64,000 nt of DNA from Phoronis australis (taxonomy: Eukaryota > Phoronida > Phoronidae). How positions within the stretch are numbered: the stretch's first letter is position 1; each line of letters opens with the position of its first letter. The stretch is taken from assembly GCA_002633005.1 (NCBI GenBank), contig NMRA01000243.1, forward strand, positions 399,718 to 463,717, given 5' to 3'. Positions 35,501-45,652 of the stretch are shown here, in pieces. Position numbers and translations under genes: made by a program. Below the pieces are notes generated by a model that saw only the letters and a list, made by a program, of their open reading frames with translations, searched no databases and was not told the DNA's origin.

Positions 35501-38500
35501 CATTATTCACAGATGGCTCCCTTCTGCCTCTTCGTGATGTATGGCGGTCAGTCCCGGCCACTTACCAACAAAAATTGGCTGAAGAGAAATGGTCCCTCCT
35601 CAGTCAGGTGGAGCACCCCTTGCTGGGCCAGCCATTCTACCAACTACACCCGTGCAATACAGCTCACCTGATGGCTCAGGCTCCCTACAATGAAGATAGG
35701 TACGTGGAAAGGGGGTGTCATATAAAAAACAATTCAATGAACGAATGCTGTGTCTTATGATCGAACGCTGAAAATGATAGTCATTTCATTTTAAGCTCAA
35801 ATGCACGCTGGTGCCACTCAAAATTTCTGGACTCTACTGTTGGAAGACATTGAACAACCTTTCAATGCCGAAATTATTATTTGTTCGTTATAATAGACAA
35901 TAAAATAGATGGAAGAAGTTCCCGTCACAATACACTAACGGGAAGCTGAGCTTGCTATGTTTAGAGCCGGGTGGCGCCTCCTCCAGGATATTTCGCAAGA
36001 AAATGTCGGAGTTGCGAATCTTTTAATCTATGGTTTTACTAAGGGTTGTGAACTTGGCACCAGCTGTATGACAGTTGCCAGCATGGAATTGCAACATAAA
36101 GTTGATTTTATTTTTTATGAGAGCTCAACATTGCAACCGACGTAAACCTGGCAACCATATTTATACAAACCACCTGATGAATGGTGCACCAATGAAAATT
36201 CGTAATACAACCATCTCGGCAAAGTGTAAATTTCGACCTTTTGATAAACTGGTCCCTGATCCCATAGCCAGATCCCAGAACTATGTGACGTAAAAAATAC
36301 GAATCCCGTGGCCCAAGTCTGTGAATGCTGCAACCATAAGTCGGTTCATTTTGAGACCTCAAAAACGGCAAACCCGGCCTCCAAGTTCATTGTCTGTACT
36401 TTCTAATGCCTTGACCTTCTGTTGCTTGCAGACGATTGGCCATAAGGTTTGTGAGTCTGGGTTTAAGGTAGTAGGATGTATGTCGGATTGTTGAAAGGTA
36501 ATTCCCACTTCCAGAATTCAACACTCCTCTTTCGTGGAGACAGAAAGACGTTTTGAATATTGACCTAATTTTCAATAGTTAATGATGAGATGAGCCATTT
36601 ATCTTGCCCCACTCAACTTGTCACTGTTTCATCAGTATTACTACTCACTATGCAGCATTAAAACTTTGTTGGCATTAAAGTGACGAATGGTGAATCTGTT
36701 TTGTGTAAAATAATGATTCGGCTGGCAGCAGTTTGACGAGTGCCCTACTGAAGCACAGTATTGTGGGTAAATATTGCAGAACCAGAGAGGGCGCTGTGGT
36801 ATTACCTTTGTGAAGTCTTCGTGTTTCATCAAATTACTTTTTATCCATCCATTGTAAACCCTGAAAAGTATATTTTTTTCTGGGTCCTCTAAGACTGAAA
36901 AACCTTCAGTCATGTTTTGGAAAGTCGCAAAATCTGTAATAATCATAGGATCACCATTTTTGTGAGAAGTGCAGGTTTTTGCTTTGGGTATGAATTAAGC
37001 TTAAACAACATGTGTACATTTTATGGTCTGTAGGTAAATAAGCGTGGATCAAACAGAAGACATATAAAAGACCATTTCTAAAGCACCGTACCAAGCCTTC
37101 ATTTTTGATGGCTGTTATCTCCATTGTTTGAAGTTTACTCAAGAATCTGGGACGCACTTAATTCCCTTGGCAAACGATCATATAATAATCTCATGCTGTA
37201 ACTATCTAATGCTGAACAGGGATCGATGTTCAAAACTACCAAACATGTTAAGAATCAAAGTTGCATTGTTTTGCTAGCTAAAAATCAAATTAGGTCTCAC
37301 ACTCACTGAGATAGGATTCCATTTCCATTACTAGCTAGAACACCGAGACCGTAAACAGCTTAAGAAAATGCTCCAACATTTTTTGGGGTTAGCCAATCTT
37401 AAAATTGCAAATTCCAAAATGGTGCATGAATGCAGTGCCAGTGACTGGGTGGCAGCAATGTAATCCTATCAGAAGGAGTATTATGAGACTGATTTTATGG
37501 GAGTAAAAAGCCTAACTCAATTTTTTTGGTCAGCTAAACAGGGCAAAATGCATCTTTAAAAACGGTTGATAAAGATTTAATAAGTAGCTGAAGTTAATCT
37601 AAGTCATCCAAACCTACTATCAAAATGGTAAAAATTCTCCCATTGTGAAAATTCAATTATTTTTCTCAAGGTCCAAGCTTTTACCAAATTTTAGAAGTAG
37701 GCAGTACTGGTTGGTTGCCCAAATTCAAGAATTGCAATCAACGACAAACGATCATTCACATATATGTTACACACAATGGGGTTTCATGGGAATGTTGCTT
37801 CAGTGGCTATTTTCCAAGATTTCATCATCAAACAAGTCTATTATCACAATCTCTGTTGATACAAACCCAGCTGTGTCTGATATTTGAGAAGTATGAATAC
37901 CAAAATCTCACATGTCCCAGTTTTCAGAATCAAGAAAATTCGAGTTTGCTTTGAGTTTCGGTGTCCCCAAGTTTAGCGACTGTACCATGCTGAAGAATTT
38001 TTACCATAGCCTTTTTGGCACATTTTATGTATTAGAAATTTTACAGGAACCAATAAGAATAGAAATCAAATTTTATGCAACATTGTGAATATTGCATTTT
38101 TGAATTAAATTACACAAAAATTGACGATACCTTAAACTAGTGCAGGTGATTTCCTCATATGAAGTACAGTATACTGTATAAAGAACTGGTTAAGAAGGGA
38201 TGTTCAATAACAACGAAATGAAAAACCAAATGCAATCATTATGGGAAGNTTGTGGGCGCATTTCAACGCTCAGCGTTGCTCTTGTTGGGGTTAGCCAATC
38301 CTAAAATTGCAAATTCCAAAATGGTGCATGAATGCAGTGCCAGTGACTGGGTGGCAGGAATGTAATCTTATCAGAAGGAGTATTATGAGACTGATTTTAT
38401 GGGAGTAAAAAGCCTAACTCAATTTTTTTGGTCAGCTAAACAGGGCAAAATGCATCTTTAAAAACGGTCGATAAAGATTTACCAAGGAGCTGAAGTTAAT

Positions 38501-40934
38501 CTAAGTCATCCAAACCTACTATCAAAATGGTAAAAATTCTCCAATTTTGGCCTGTGAAGATTCAATTATTTTTCTCAAGGTCCAAGCTTTTACCAAATTT
38601 TAGAAGTAGGCAGTACTGGTTGAGTGTCCCAAATTCAAGAATTGCAATCAACGACAAACGACCATTCACATATATGTTACACACAATGGGGTTTCATGGG
38701 AATGTTGCTTCAGTGGCTATTTTCCAAGATTTCATCAACCAACAAGTCTAGTATCACAATCTCTGTTGATACAAACCCAGCTGTGTCTGATATTTGAGAA
38801 GTATGAATACCAAAATCTCACATGTCCCAGTTTTCAGAATCAAGAAAATTCGAGTTTGCTTTGAGTTTCGGTGTCCCCAAGTTTAGCGACTGTACCATGC
38901 TGAAGAATTTTTACCATAGCCTTTTTGGCACATTTTATGTATTAGAAATTTTACAGGAACCAATAAGAATAGAAATCAAATTTTATGCAACATTGTGAAT
39001 ATTGCATTTTTGAATTAAATTACACAAAAATTGACGATACCTTAAACTAGTGCAGGTGATTTCCTCATATGAAGTACAGTATACTGTATAAAGAACTGGT
39101 TAAGAAGGGATGTTCAATAACAACGAAATGAAAAACCAAATGCAATCATTATGGGAAGACATCACAAGTGACTATGACCACATGTGTTCTGACACCTGTG
39201 TCTTGTTTTGCTCACCTGTCCCGTTAAAGAGTTGAAAGAATAATAGTAATTCACTGTTAATTAGTAGAATTGGCCAAATTTAAAGGGAACAACAAATGAA
39301 ACACAATGCCGTAAAAAGCAAATAAAAAATGCTAGTGGAATGAATGTTCATAGCTGGCGCCATTACATTTCATTAAAATAGTGATTATTGTGTATTGTAT
39401 AGCTGGCCTAGTTTTACTTGAGAGCCTAGGTTTTGAAATCAGGCTCTCAAATAAAACTAGGTCACCATTAGGTAATAATCATTCCAATAAAATATTCCGA
39501 TAGCAACATGTACTTTAATTCCCCAAAGAGGAGTAGTACGTAAGCGTGTTAAATCAGAGTCAATTGGGAGTTTTTGCAAACACGGAATGAAAAAGTGTGC
39601 CTCTTGGTCAAAAGGTGGCAGTGTTGAGCTCATTTGCTTAGGCTCTTGATCATGACATTTGAAAGTCTATTGATTTCTGATGTGGAACAGAGGTGTTTGA
39701 AAGAATGATGTAGGTAGAGGCATGTGATTAAAAAAAAACAAATGCAAGTAATCAGTGTAATGACAATAATTGCCACTATTGTGAAATTACCTGGAAATCG
39801 TGGTCAATATTGTTGAATTAATGTCCTCGTTAATCAGATGACAGGATATTTCATATCATATTTCTCATTTTAAGATAATGAGTTCATTTGTATGGAAGGC
39901 TTTGCGTGTAGTTCACGTGTCGATACAGCACTAACTCTTTTATTTTGGATAATCTCTTGAAATTGACAAGAAATAATGTCAGTTACTCCATTTCGATTTA
40001 GACAACATGAACATTTTTCAATTACGAAAGCAAAACAAGATTTTGTAGGCCTTAAATTTTTAATCTTATTCACCAAAATGTCAGGAGTCCACTCTATGCA
40101 ACAGTCTGTGTATAATTCTATTCAGTTGCAGTACACGTAGACTAGCTTTGATGTTGGACTGCGCTTCCTTTAGAGTAATTTCCTCTTCTCAGTCGCACTC
40201 AGTTATTGCCTCTACTTTTCAGCAACTACATTGTCAGCTGGCTCAGTGGCGTCGGTCCGGTGGCTGGACTCAGTCTTAGCCTCGACTACGCTGACATCAA
40301 AGTCGACTCGTCTGCTCCCCTGAACATGCAACAACAAGCACATGACACGAGCGCCACACGTCTGGACACACTGATGGCTCACACCATGAAACTAGATGAG
40401 GAGGCTAAGCACGTGGATGCCACAAGAAACCCTATTACAGGTCCTCCGAAGAAACCAAAGGCAGCGAAGAGCTCCCCCAATGGTGGACAGGACGTGGTGT
40501 TACCAGGCAAGAGCAATACTGTCGACAAAGTTGGAGAAGGCGGGGTTGAATCTAGACAGTCCACATTTGATGATGGCTACAAAGACATGTCAGGTTTGAA
40601 TGAAGAAGACGAGTTGGAAGGAAATGAGTTTGGCAACAGTCTCTATCTACTTGCCTGTGATTACGTTGAGCTGTTTCCTGATAGCCAGCCATTGTCCCTG
40701 AATGACGACCCAATTTTCCCTAGCTACACTGGTCCGGGGGATAAAGAAGAGACAGATAAGAAGGCAACCACTAAAGAAGCTCCGCCCAGTACGCCTCCAG
40801 CAAAGAGTGATAGAGAGGATAATAAGAAAGACGGAAAGGATAAAAAGAAAGAAGGACAGGATAAAAAGAAAGAAGGTGAGGATGCGAAGAAAGTATCTGA
40901 AAGCCTTCCATACCCAATAATGTGCGTGGTGTGA
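29408..40934 (+). CDS. ATG10: ATG10, E2-like enzyme for ATG12-ATG5 conjugation, complete
   Basis: Join 29408-29518, 30256-30390, 32783-32903, 34594-34780, 40223-40934 = 1,266 bp, 421 residues, all introns GT..AG with consistent phases (0, 0, 1, 2). Hallmarks of the family are YHILYSPSYSVPVL (residues 102-115), DGSLLPLRDVW (123-133), EHPLLGQPFYQLHPCNT (156-172) and NYIVSWLSGVGPV (186-198). Cys170 in HPCNT matches the catalytic cysteine of ATG10 (Cys166 in human). The enzyme accepts ATG12 from ATG7 and transfers it to ATG5 in the cytosol during autophagosome formation. The start codon context is AACATGG. Human ATG10 has 220 residues; here about 209 extra residues follow the domain. A second copy of exon 4 (35513-35699) is treated separately. 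Confidence 0.95.
30256..30390 (+). CDS. ATG10: ATG10 exon 2
   Basis: 45 codons, residues 38-82, GKPFSVFLSKKEVIPADKW at the start (the FLSKK strand is typical of invertebrate ATG10). It ends in an ATG-repeat tract encoding NDDDD; donor GTGATT. This linker is poorly conserved in the family. Confidence 0.9.
30391..32782 (+). other. ATG10 intron 2
   Basis: 2.4 kb without a recognised gene. Holds a perfect 12-bp-arm hairpin at 31718-31778. The open frame 31494-31736 has no known domain. Intron 1 (29519-30255) is likewise empty. Confidence 0.7.
31718..31778. repeat. Perfect 12-bp-arm hairpin
   Basis: GTTACAGCAAAC (31718-31729) and GTTTGCTGTAAC (31767-31778), in ATG10 intron 2. Confidence 0.7.
32783..32903 (+). 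CDS. ATG10: ATG10 exon 3
   Basis: Residues 83-122 plus one base of 123. It contains TREYHILYSPSYSVPVLMF, one of the two best conserved stretches of the Autophagy_act_C domain. Acceptor ATTTCAG, donor GTAAGT. Confidence 0.95.
32904..34593 (+). other. ATG10 intron 3
   Basis: 1.7 kb. Contains partial copies of a dispersed repeat at about 33075-33120, 33240-33330 and 34318-34535 that also occurs near 7670 and 8680. No gene seen. Confidence 0.6.
34594..34780 (+). CDS. ATG10: ATG10 exon 4 (catalytic Cys)
   Basis: 187 bp, enters in phase 1 and leaves in phase 2. It encodes DGSLLPLRDVWRSVPATYQQ through EHPLLGQPFYQLHPCNT to APYNED, with the catalytic Cys170. Acceptor ATTCACAG, donor GTATGT. Confidence 0.95.
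35120..35457. mobile_element. Interspersed repeat fragment with GTCC array
   Basis: Begins exactly where the two exon-4 copies stop matching and runs into the N gap. It has a (CCGT)n run at about 35166-35188 and two TTCATGAAATTTGG motifs about 146 bp apart, suggesting internal repeat units. Such modules are common dispersed repeats in marine invertebrates. The right end is lost in the gap. Confidence 0.6.
35458..35489. other. Assembly gap (32 N)
   Basis: Run of N inside ATG10 intron 4. Single N positions also occur at 38249 and 57007. Confidence 1.
35513..35699 (+). pseudogene. ATG10: Duplicate copy of ATG10 exon 4, probably an assembly artefact
   Basis: Same length and protein as 34594-34780, with one silent difference (CAA/CAG). 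It lies right after a 32-base N gap. Exon length is 187 (not a multiple of three), so using both copies would shift the frame; only one could be used per transcript. The surrounding 549 bp match without indels at about 97%. Most likely the two alleles of one locus placed in tandem; a real recent duplication with mutually exclusive use is the alternative. Confidence 0.8.
36747..36803. repeat. Dispersed repeat, second copy of 8390-8447
   Basis: Same ATTGTGGGTAAATAT core and GGCGCTGTGGTATT end, in ATG10 intron 4. Confidence 0.55.
37626..38008 (+). mobile_element. TGGTAAAAATTCTCC family, copy 4
   Basis: TGGTAAAAATTCTCCCATTG to GAAGAATTTTTACCATAG. Repeated at 38528-38918 because the whole region is duplicated in the assembly. 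Confidence 0.8.
38528..38918 (+). mobile_element. TGGTAAAAATTCTCC family, copy 4 duplicate
   Basis: Second allele or duplicate of 37626-38008. It keeps a fuller left end (CTCCAATTTTGGCC). Confidence 0.8.
39371..39495. repeat. Long imperfect hairpin in ATG10 intron 4
   Basis: Inner arms 39407-39427 and 39441-39461 match at 20 of 21 positions around a 13-base loop. Outer arms extend with TGATTATT on each side. Could be a foldback transposon or a small-RNA precursor. Confidence 0.7.
40223..40934 (+). CDS. ATG10: ATG10 exon 5 with long charged C-terminal tail
   Basis: 712 bp to TGA. It first completes the domain (SNYIVSWLSGVGPVAGLSLS, residues 185-204) and ends the usual ATG10 length near residue 212. 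It then continues about 209 residues: a Pro/Lys-rich part (259-270), an acidic part (310-360) with DYVEL at 331-335, and a Lys/Asp/Glu-rich tract (381-408), ending PYPIMCVV. The frame stays open for 237 codons with no stop, so this tail is very likely translated. It is predicted disordered by composition. Confidence 0.92.
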
Positions 40935-41100
40935 AGGGGTCATTTCTGTGATCTGTCATGCACTTGTCTTTTATTCACTTTTGTGAAATTCTCAATAAGA
41001 TTTCCTTTATTTTGAACAATTAGATGATTAACAACTGGTAAATAATTTATATGCTAAATGAAATCTGAGATTTCAAAAATCTCTTGTCTTTAACATCACA

Positions 41101-41106
41101 AATAAA
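41101..41106 (+). terminator. Poly(A) signal AATAAA, proximal
   Basis: AATAAA 167 bases after the ATG10 stop, followed by T-rich sequence about 40 bases on. It would give a very short 3' UTR. Confidence 0.5.
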
Positions 41107-41542
41107 GTATGTAACGAAAGTATGGAAGCACGTTGATGCCTTGAAGTTTTTTTTTTAATCTGTTTTTCATGATAGTGATTTGTTTCTTTTAAAAACTTGT
41201 CCAAATAATTGAGATCAACTCACCTGTCGGTTAAGTTCTCTGTATATCCTGTAACGCCTTGTGCTTACTCAAAACAACTCTTGGTTTGTTAAACATATTT
41301 TATGACACTGATTGCGTGATTTTGTGAGACACAATTATAGTGGAGAGTTTGTTTGAAAAATGTACTGATTAAACATTGCTATAATGCAGTATAAGACCTG
41401 TGTATACTTTGAATCACTGTGTATTTTGTGTGGAAGTTTAAACATATTCACGTTGACACTTTGATCTTGAAGTTTTTATACAATGGTTTTTGTTAAGTTT
41501 TTGATTTTATTTATACTCTTGTGCAATATTTATTCATTTTCC

Positions 41543-41548
41543 AATAAA
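41543..41548 (+). terminator. Poly(A) signal AATAAA, distal
   Basis: AATAAA about 610 bases after the ATG10 stop, followed within 20-30 bases by a GT/T-rich stretch (TTGTTTGTTG) like a cleavage-factor site. I favour this as the main ATG10 end. Confidence 0.6.
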
Positions 41549-44152
41549 CACCATTGTTCCTGAAGTTGTTTGTTGATTTTTTGCTATTCTTTCATTGTTG
41601 AAATTTTTAAATATGCTACATGTATATACTCAAAAGTGCGTCATGAATCGGGAACCGCCACTCGAAGTCTACTCGGTCAAATGTAGCAAGCAAAATGGCT
41701 TTTGACATTCCATGTGAAATTTTCAGTAGAGCAGTCGCTGTATTCGATCCATAAGGATAATTGGACTCAAATACCCCGTATGTGAAAAGTGGTTACCACA
41801 GGAAAGAAACAAAATGATACATACCTGGTTCTTCTGTCACACTGAGAAAGACCAACGCTCGACGATGGTCTTATATTTTACGTTGCACAATGCACATGTA
41901 TAAAGCGGGGCCACCAAGCCCCCTTACCGCCAGACGTCGCCTTCCACAGGCCTCTCAACTTCAACACTTGTGTTTAAATCGGCGGCCGCTAAAACCATAA
42001 AAAATTCACAAAATCAGGAAACTTCTGAAATCGACTCACAGTCGACACGGCTTGGAGTTCATCAATAATTTCGATATCCACCAAGGAAAGCAAAAAGTGA
42101 TGCGATTGTGTATTCCCTCTCGAGCCGCGTGCAGACTGCTTCTGCTCAACCACTGGGTGTTGTTGAAATCCATAGATCGACTTCTCCTCCCCTTACACGT
42201 GCGTCTATCAAATGTAAGACGTAGACTGTCCCCAACTGGCCATGATTATGGATCTACGACGAGCGTCTGCGTCCCCAATATTGTAATTTTATTTTGATTT
42301 TGATAAAATTGTAAGGTTCAAAAATATCTTAACAAAGGAATTAACTGAGATGTGCTTTTCATCTTTACCTCTTGTTGAACTGACAAACACAGAGGCAGAG
42401 AATGTGTCGCTGCATTCAAGAAGTTGTGCGTGCGTTTCAAATCAATCCAAATTTATTGAACAAGAGGGGGACCAGTCCCCAGTTTGCAATCATGAACGTA
42501 CATGGCAAACGAACACAACACCATCATAGCCCCTTATATATACAAGTGCGTTGCACTCATGGCCTCGAGTTTAAACTGACCGTGGCCAGCATATTTGAGA
42601 CTCGACTCAACAATTGACCTTATGTTTACAAAAAAAAACACTGATAACCATTGAAAATATAAAAATAACGTTTCAGTTTAACCACACACTCACCTATCAC
42701 ACGCACAATCTAATCAAGGGAACGAATAAAACAAACACATTGCGTAATGAGGGACCTCTCTTTCATTCAACCGCTGACGTTTCATGTGGAGAATTTATCG
42801 CTTACACTGGTGACCCTAAGCCCCAGACAACTTTTACGATGCCTATTCAGCACGCCCTTTGTATTGATGTAGATCTGAGCTAATGAAGTGGAAAGGTAAT
42901 TGCTAGCATTACTGTCTCAACAAAGGTTGTTGTTAGTACCCCCATTTTTTTCTGACATTTGCAGAGTTATAGCCTGCAACTCTGGAGAGTAATTTTAACT
43001 CCATTATAAATATTACAAAATGACTAAAAAGGTTAACTTGTGTTTATCTTCACAAAGGGCCACTTCCCAAAGGAACCATAAGTTTCATATTGTTTTTTAT
43101 TTAATTTTAATGTTTCTGCCCATTTGTTTTTTCCGTACCGGAAACGGGTTGATAATTTTTTTATCTAAGTTTTAAACTTGAAGTACCAAAACTGTGGTAG
43201 ATTTTGATCGCCAGCAAAACTTAATTAGTTAAGTTCATTGTGAGACGACCCCTAAACTTACCACATTACAGGTACACTAAACATTTCACGTATCACTAAA
43301 GTTTAATCTTTCAGATTAGAAATCAAATTATAAAATATATACAAAAGTGCAAATATGGTGATAACCAAGCTGAAGATTTGTAATCTCTGGACAATTTTGG
43401 TGACACTGACTATATAACTATTCTAGCTCTTTGTCAGTAATAAAAAATGAAAAGTGGGCACAACAACTGTTTCCTGGTCAAAAATCTGGTTAAACGAGAT
43501 TGAAAGAATATTAAAAAATGAATCCATTTGATATTGTTAACTCTGATCAGCGTTTGTATATCCACTGAGTATATCAATACGCGCGGTAGTTTATCTTCAA
43601 TCGTACCCAATGGTTGTAGATTTTAGATTATTAGCTCATCGATTTTTAAAAATCGGAATCCGTACTTGGTTATTTTTTTTCAACTGAATACCGCCGTGTT
43701 GTTCGTTTATGACGAAAATTAGTGGTTAATGCATTTTGAAAATTCGCCATTATGCACACTCAGAGACGTTTAATACAGTTTATGCTGTTGCAGTTTTTTA
43801 AATCAACAGTTCGTTTAATGCAGATTTTTTTCATGAAAAGCATAAATGTTGAATGCCCCGTTTACAAAAGTTTGTCATTTTAAAAACAATTTCCAACCTC
43901 GTTCTGGAGAACAGTGCGTCAATGCATGGCAGCATTTATAAGTAACAGATGAATCTGATCAGGCATTTTTGAGATAGGATGATCCGAAGTTGGCCAAATT
44001 TGAACATTTTTGCACGAACTTAAATAACCTTAAGAAAAACTAAAAAAAATCAGAATCAGAGATGCCAACTTTGAACAAGTTTCTGCAAGTACTTAATATT
44101 CTATGTGTCGTCCAAAATTGGAAACATTAAGTCGACTGCCAGAAGTGCCAAA
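41549..44152. other. Intergenic, no gene recognised
   Basis: Apart from the doubtful exon at 41928-41998 I see nothing coding. Open frames 42052-42297, 42402-42617 and 42614-42883 have no known domain. A 16-bp palindrome CGATTTTTAAAAATCG lies at 43640-43655. RPS23, the next gene in vertebrates, was not found. Confidence 0.6.
41928..41998 (-). CDS. Possible first coding exon, unsupported gene
   Basis: ATG at 41998, 23 codons (MVLAAADLNTSVEVERPVEG then DVW) and donor GGTAAG at 41927 in a CpG-rich patch. An acceptor-like CTTTCTCAG lies 86 bases on, in a compatible phase, but only a 17-base exon would follow before GTATGT. I do not recognise the peptide; it would overlap ATG10 in antisense. Speculative. 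Confidence 0.15.
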
Positions 44153-44338
44153 GTAAAGCATCAGTAGACCTGCGTTCCGTTCAAAATGTGAACTTTTGAT
44201 TTCGACTCCTTACCGCTGTGGAATTGGTCTCAACTTGTTCCTGACTCAGATGAGAAATGATTTCCGGGTTTGCAATTCATTATTGCTGTAGACCATGCTC
44301 GACCCATCACGTGACACACCGTGACAATCCAACCTGGC

Positions 44339-44468
44339 GTGCGTTCAGTAACCCTAGGACCTAAGTAAAATCTAGCGAAAGTCACGTGTTCTCATTTAAA
44401 ATACACAGCAGTATCTCACGTCATCTCGCGAAGTCTTGCTTTTAGCGAGGCCCTAGGGTTAATGAACA
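44339..44468 (+). mobile_element. Related MITE, nested in a TTAA element
   Basis: Inverted ends AGTAACCCTAGGACC and GGCCCTAGGGTTAAT; core CACGTGTTCTCATTTAAAAT, then ATCTCGCGAAGTCTTGC. Sits inside 44153-44898. Confidence 0.75.
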
Positions 44469-44678
44469 GAAGGCTGCATGGTCTCGAGCAATAACATCGC
44501 TTGTGTACGTGTGTGTGAAACGTATGAATGTGCCGCCTCAGTCAGCTCTATAGATGTAATACTACAAATGGTGATACATGTCTGTAAGGACTTGCTTTTG
44601 TTTTTTAATCACTTACTTGGTTATCTTATAAACTTAAACTCTGAAAAAAAACATTGCGTGAGATGAATTGACTGAATA

Positions 44679-44787
44679 GGAATGTTAAGCATGACGTCAT
44701 TTTGACGACATTTTGACGACGTGTCTATTCTTCCGGGTTCAAATTGCGCCATCTACTGCTTTAACACGTCATCACTAAACATCCGAA
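44679..44787 (+). mobile_element. GGAATGTTWAGCATKACGTCA MITE, copy 1
   Basis: GGAATGTTAAGCATGACGTC ... ACACGTCATCACTAAACATC, imperfect inverted ends; interior CCGGGTTCAAATTGCGCCAT. Inside 44153-44898. Confidence 0.75.
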
Positions 44788-45516
44788 TTATCACCTCCAT
44801 TGACCAAGGAACAATTTTGAGACAAATTTCAAAACTCTAAGTAGTTTAAAAGAAAATTCAATATTCTGATGGAAGGCGGGTTTATAGGCGTCTTTTAAAC
44901 AGAGGAAATGTTTGCGTTTTCCACCAGTCATGAGTAGGAACTGCACTTCAGGCATTTTCCCCCAAGTGTCTTCGCATGTTAGTCTCTTCTGAACATTTTG
45001 AGACTACGTGGGGTGAAAATAAGTCTATCAATTTTTTGACGAAAAATATAAAATCGACATTATTTTGGTGCAGTATGGATGACAAGTGTCTCTTGTTTAC
45101 TCCAGTGTTTGTGAAACAACGCGCTTTTTGAAAGAACCAAATCATAGGCGTAGGAAAGTTTTCTTTAGTAGGGCGTAGAGCGCAGCCTCCGACAAGATTC
45201 GCTTGCTTACTGCTCTCGCCCCTTGTTGGTGTAATTCAGTTTCATCCCCTCCAGGTCCGCCCCACATCTCTCCCCCTTTTGCCACCAGTTTCATCCCAGC
45301 ACTAGCGACTCATATTTTTCTAGTCGGCCACTTTTATAAAGGCCGACTTCATGAGTGAGCCGGGGAACTTGTCCCCGCTTCCCCCGCTGCGCCTCCCGCT
45401 TCCTATACGCCTGTTGCTTGAACTCGAAAAAGTTTGCCGGGGTAGACTGCGTTTAAGACAGAAAATATGTCAACATCTTCCGTTTACGGTTGAGCCAAGT
45501 AAGTTCACCTCACTAT

Positions 45517-45580
45517 CACCATCATCATCACCATCCTCATCACCGTTATCGTAGTCATCATCATCGTCGTCGTCGTCGTC

Positions 45581-45651
<71 letters not shown>

Positions 45652-45652
45652 G
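45517..45652. repeat. (CAT)n / (ATG)n microsatellite
   Basis: Nearly pure CAT repeats from about 45584, with CGT interruptions before. All open frames across it (poly-His, poly-Asp, poly-Met) are artefacts of the repeat. Confidence 0.95.

Larger units (their letters stand above)
34571..36038. repeat. Tandem 549-bp duplication around exon 4 and an N gap
   Basis: 34571-35119 and 35490-36038 align without indels; I count about 18 substitutions (one in the exon, silent). The right copy starts at the first base after the N run 35458-35489. The left copy then departs into an interspersed repeat that the right copy lacks at the same point. Confidence 0.9.
37383..39158. repeat. Tandem duplication of about 0.87 kb beside a single N
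   Basis: 37383-38248 and 38285-39158 are nearly identical with small indels (one near 37640/38540). The first copy ends at the N at 38249, followed by a 35-base joint. The same signature as the exon-4 duplication suggests unmerged haplotypes. Confidence 0.85.
36039..40222 (+). other. ATG10 intron 4, distal part
   Basis: No exon recognised between the duplicated exon 4 and exon 5. Contains the 0.87-kb tandem duplication, two copies of the TGGTAAAAATTCTCC element within it, and a long imperfect hairpin near 39371-39495. Confidence 0.7.
44153..44898 (+). mobile_element. TTAA-flanked (piggyBac-like) miniature element with two nested MITEs
   Basis: Left end GTAAAGC (44153, TTAA mutated) with ATTGGTCTCAACTTGTTCCT; right end in reverse AAGACGCCTATAAACCCGCC ... 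AATTGTTCCTTGG, closing in TTAA at 44895-44898. Holds MITEs at 44339-44468 and 44679-44787. Its right arm matches the left arm of 62192-62746. Confidence 0.7.

Noticed and set aside
40911-40934. Lipid-modification box at the ATG10 C-terminus (MCVV)
   Set aside because: The Cys is third from the end; a CaaX box needs it fourth, and it is not CC or CxC.
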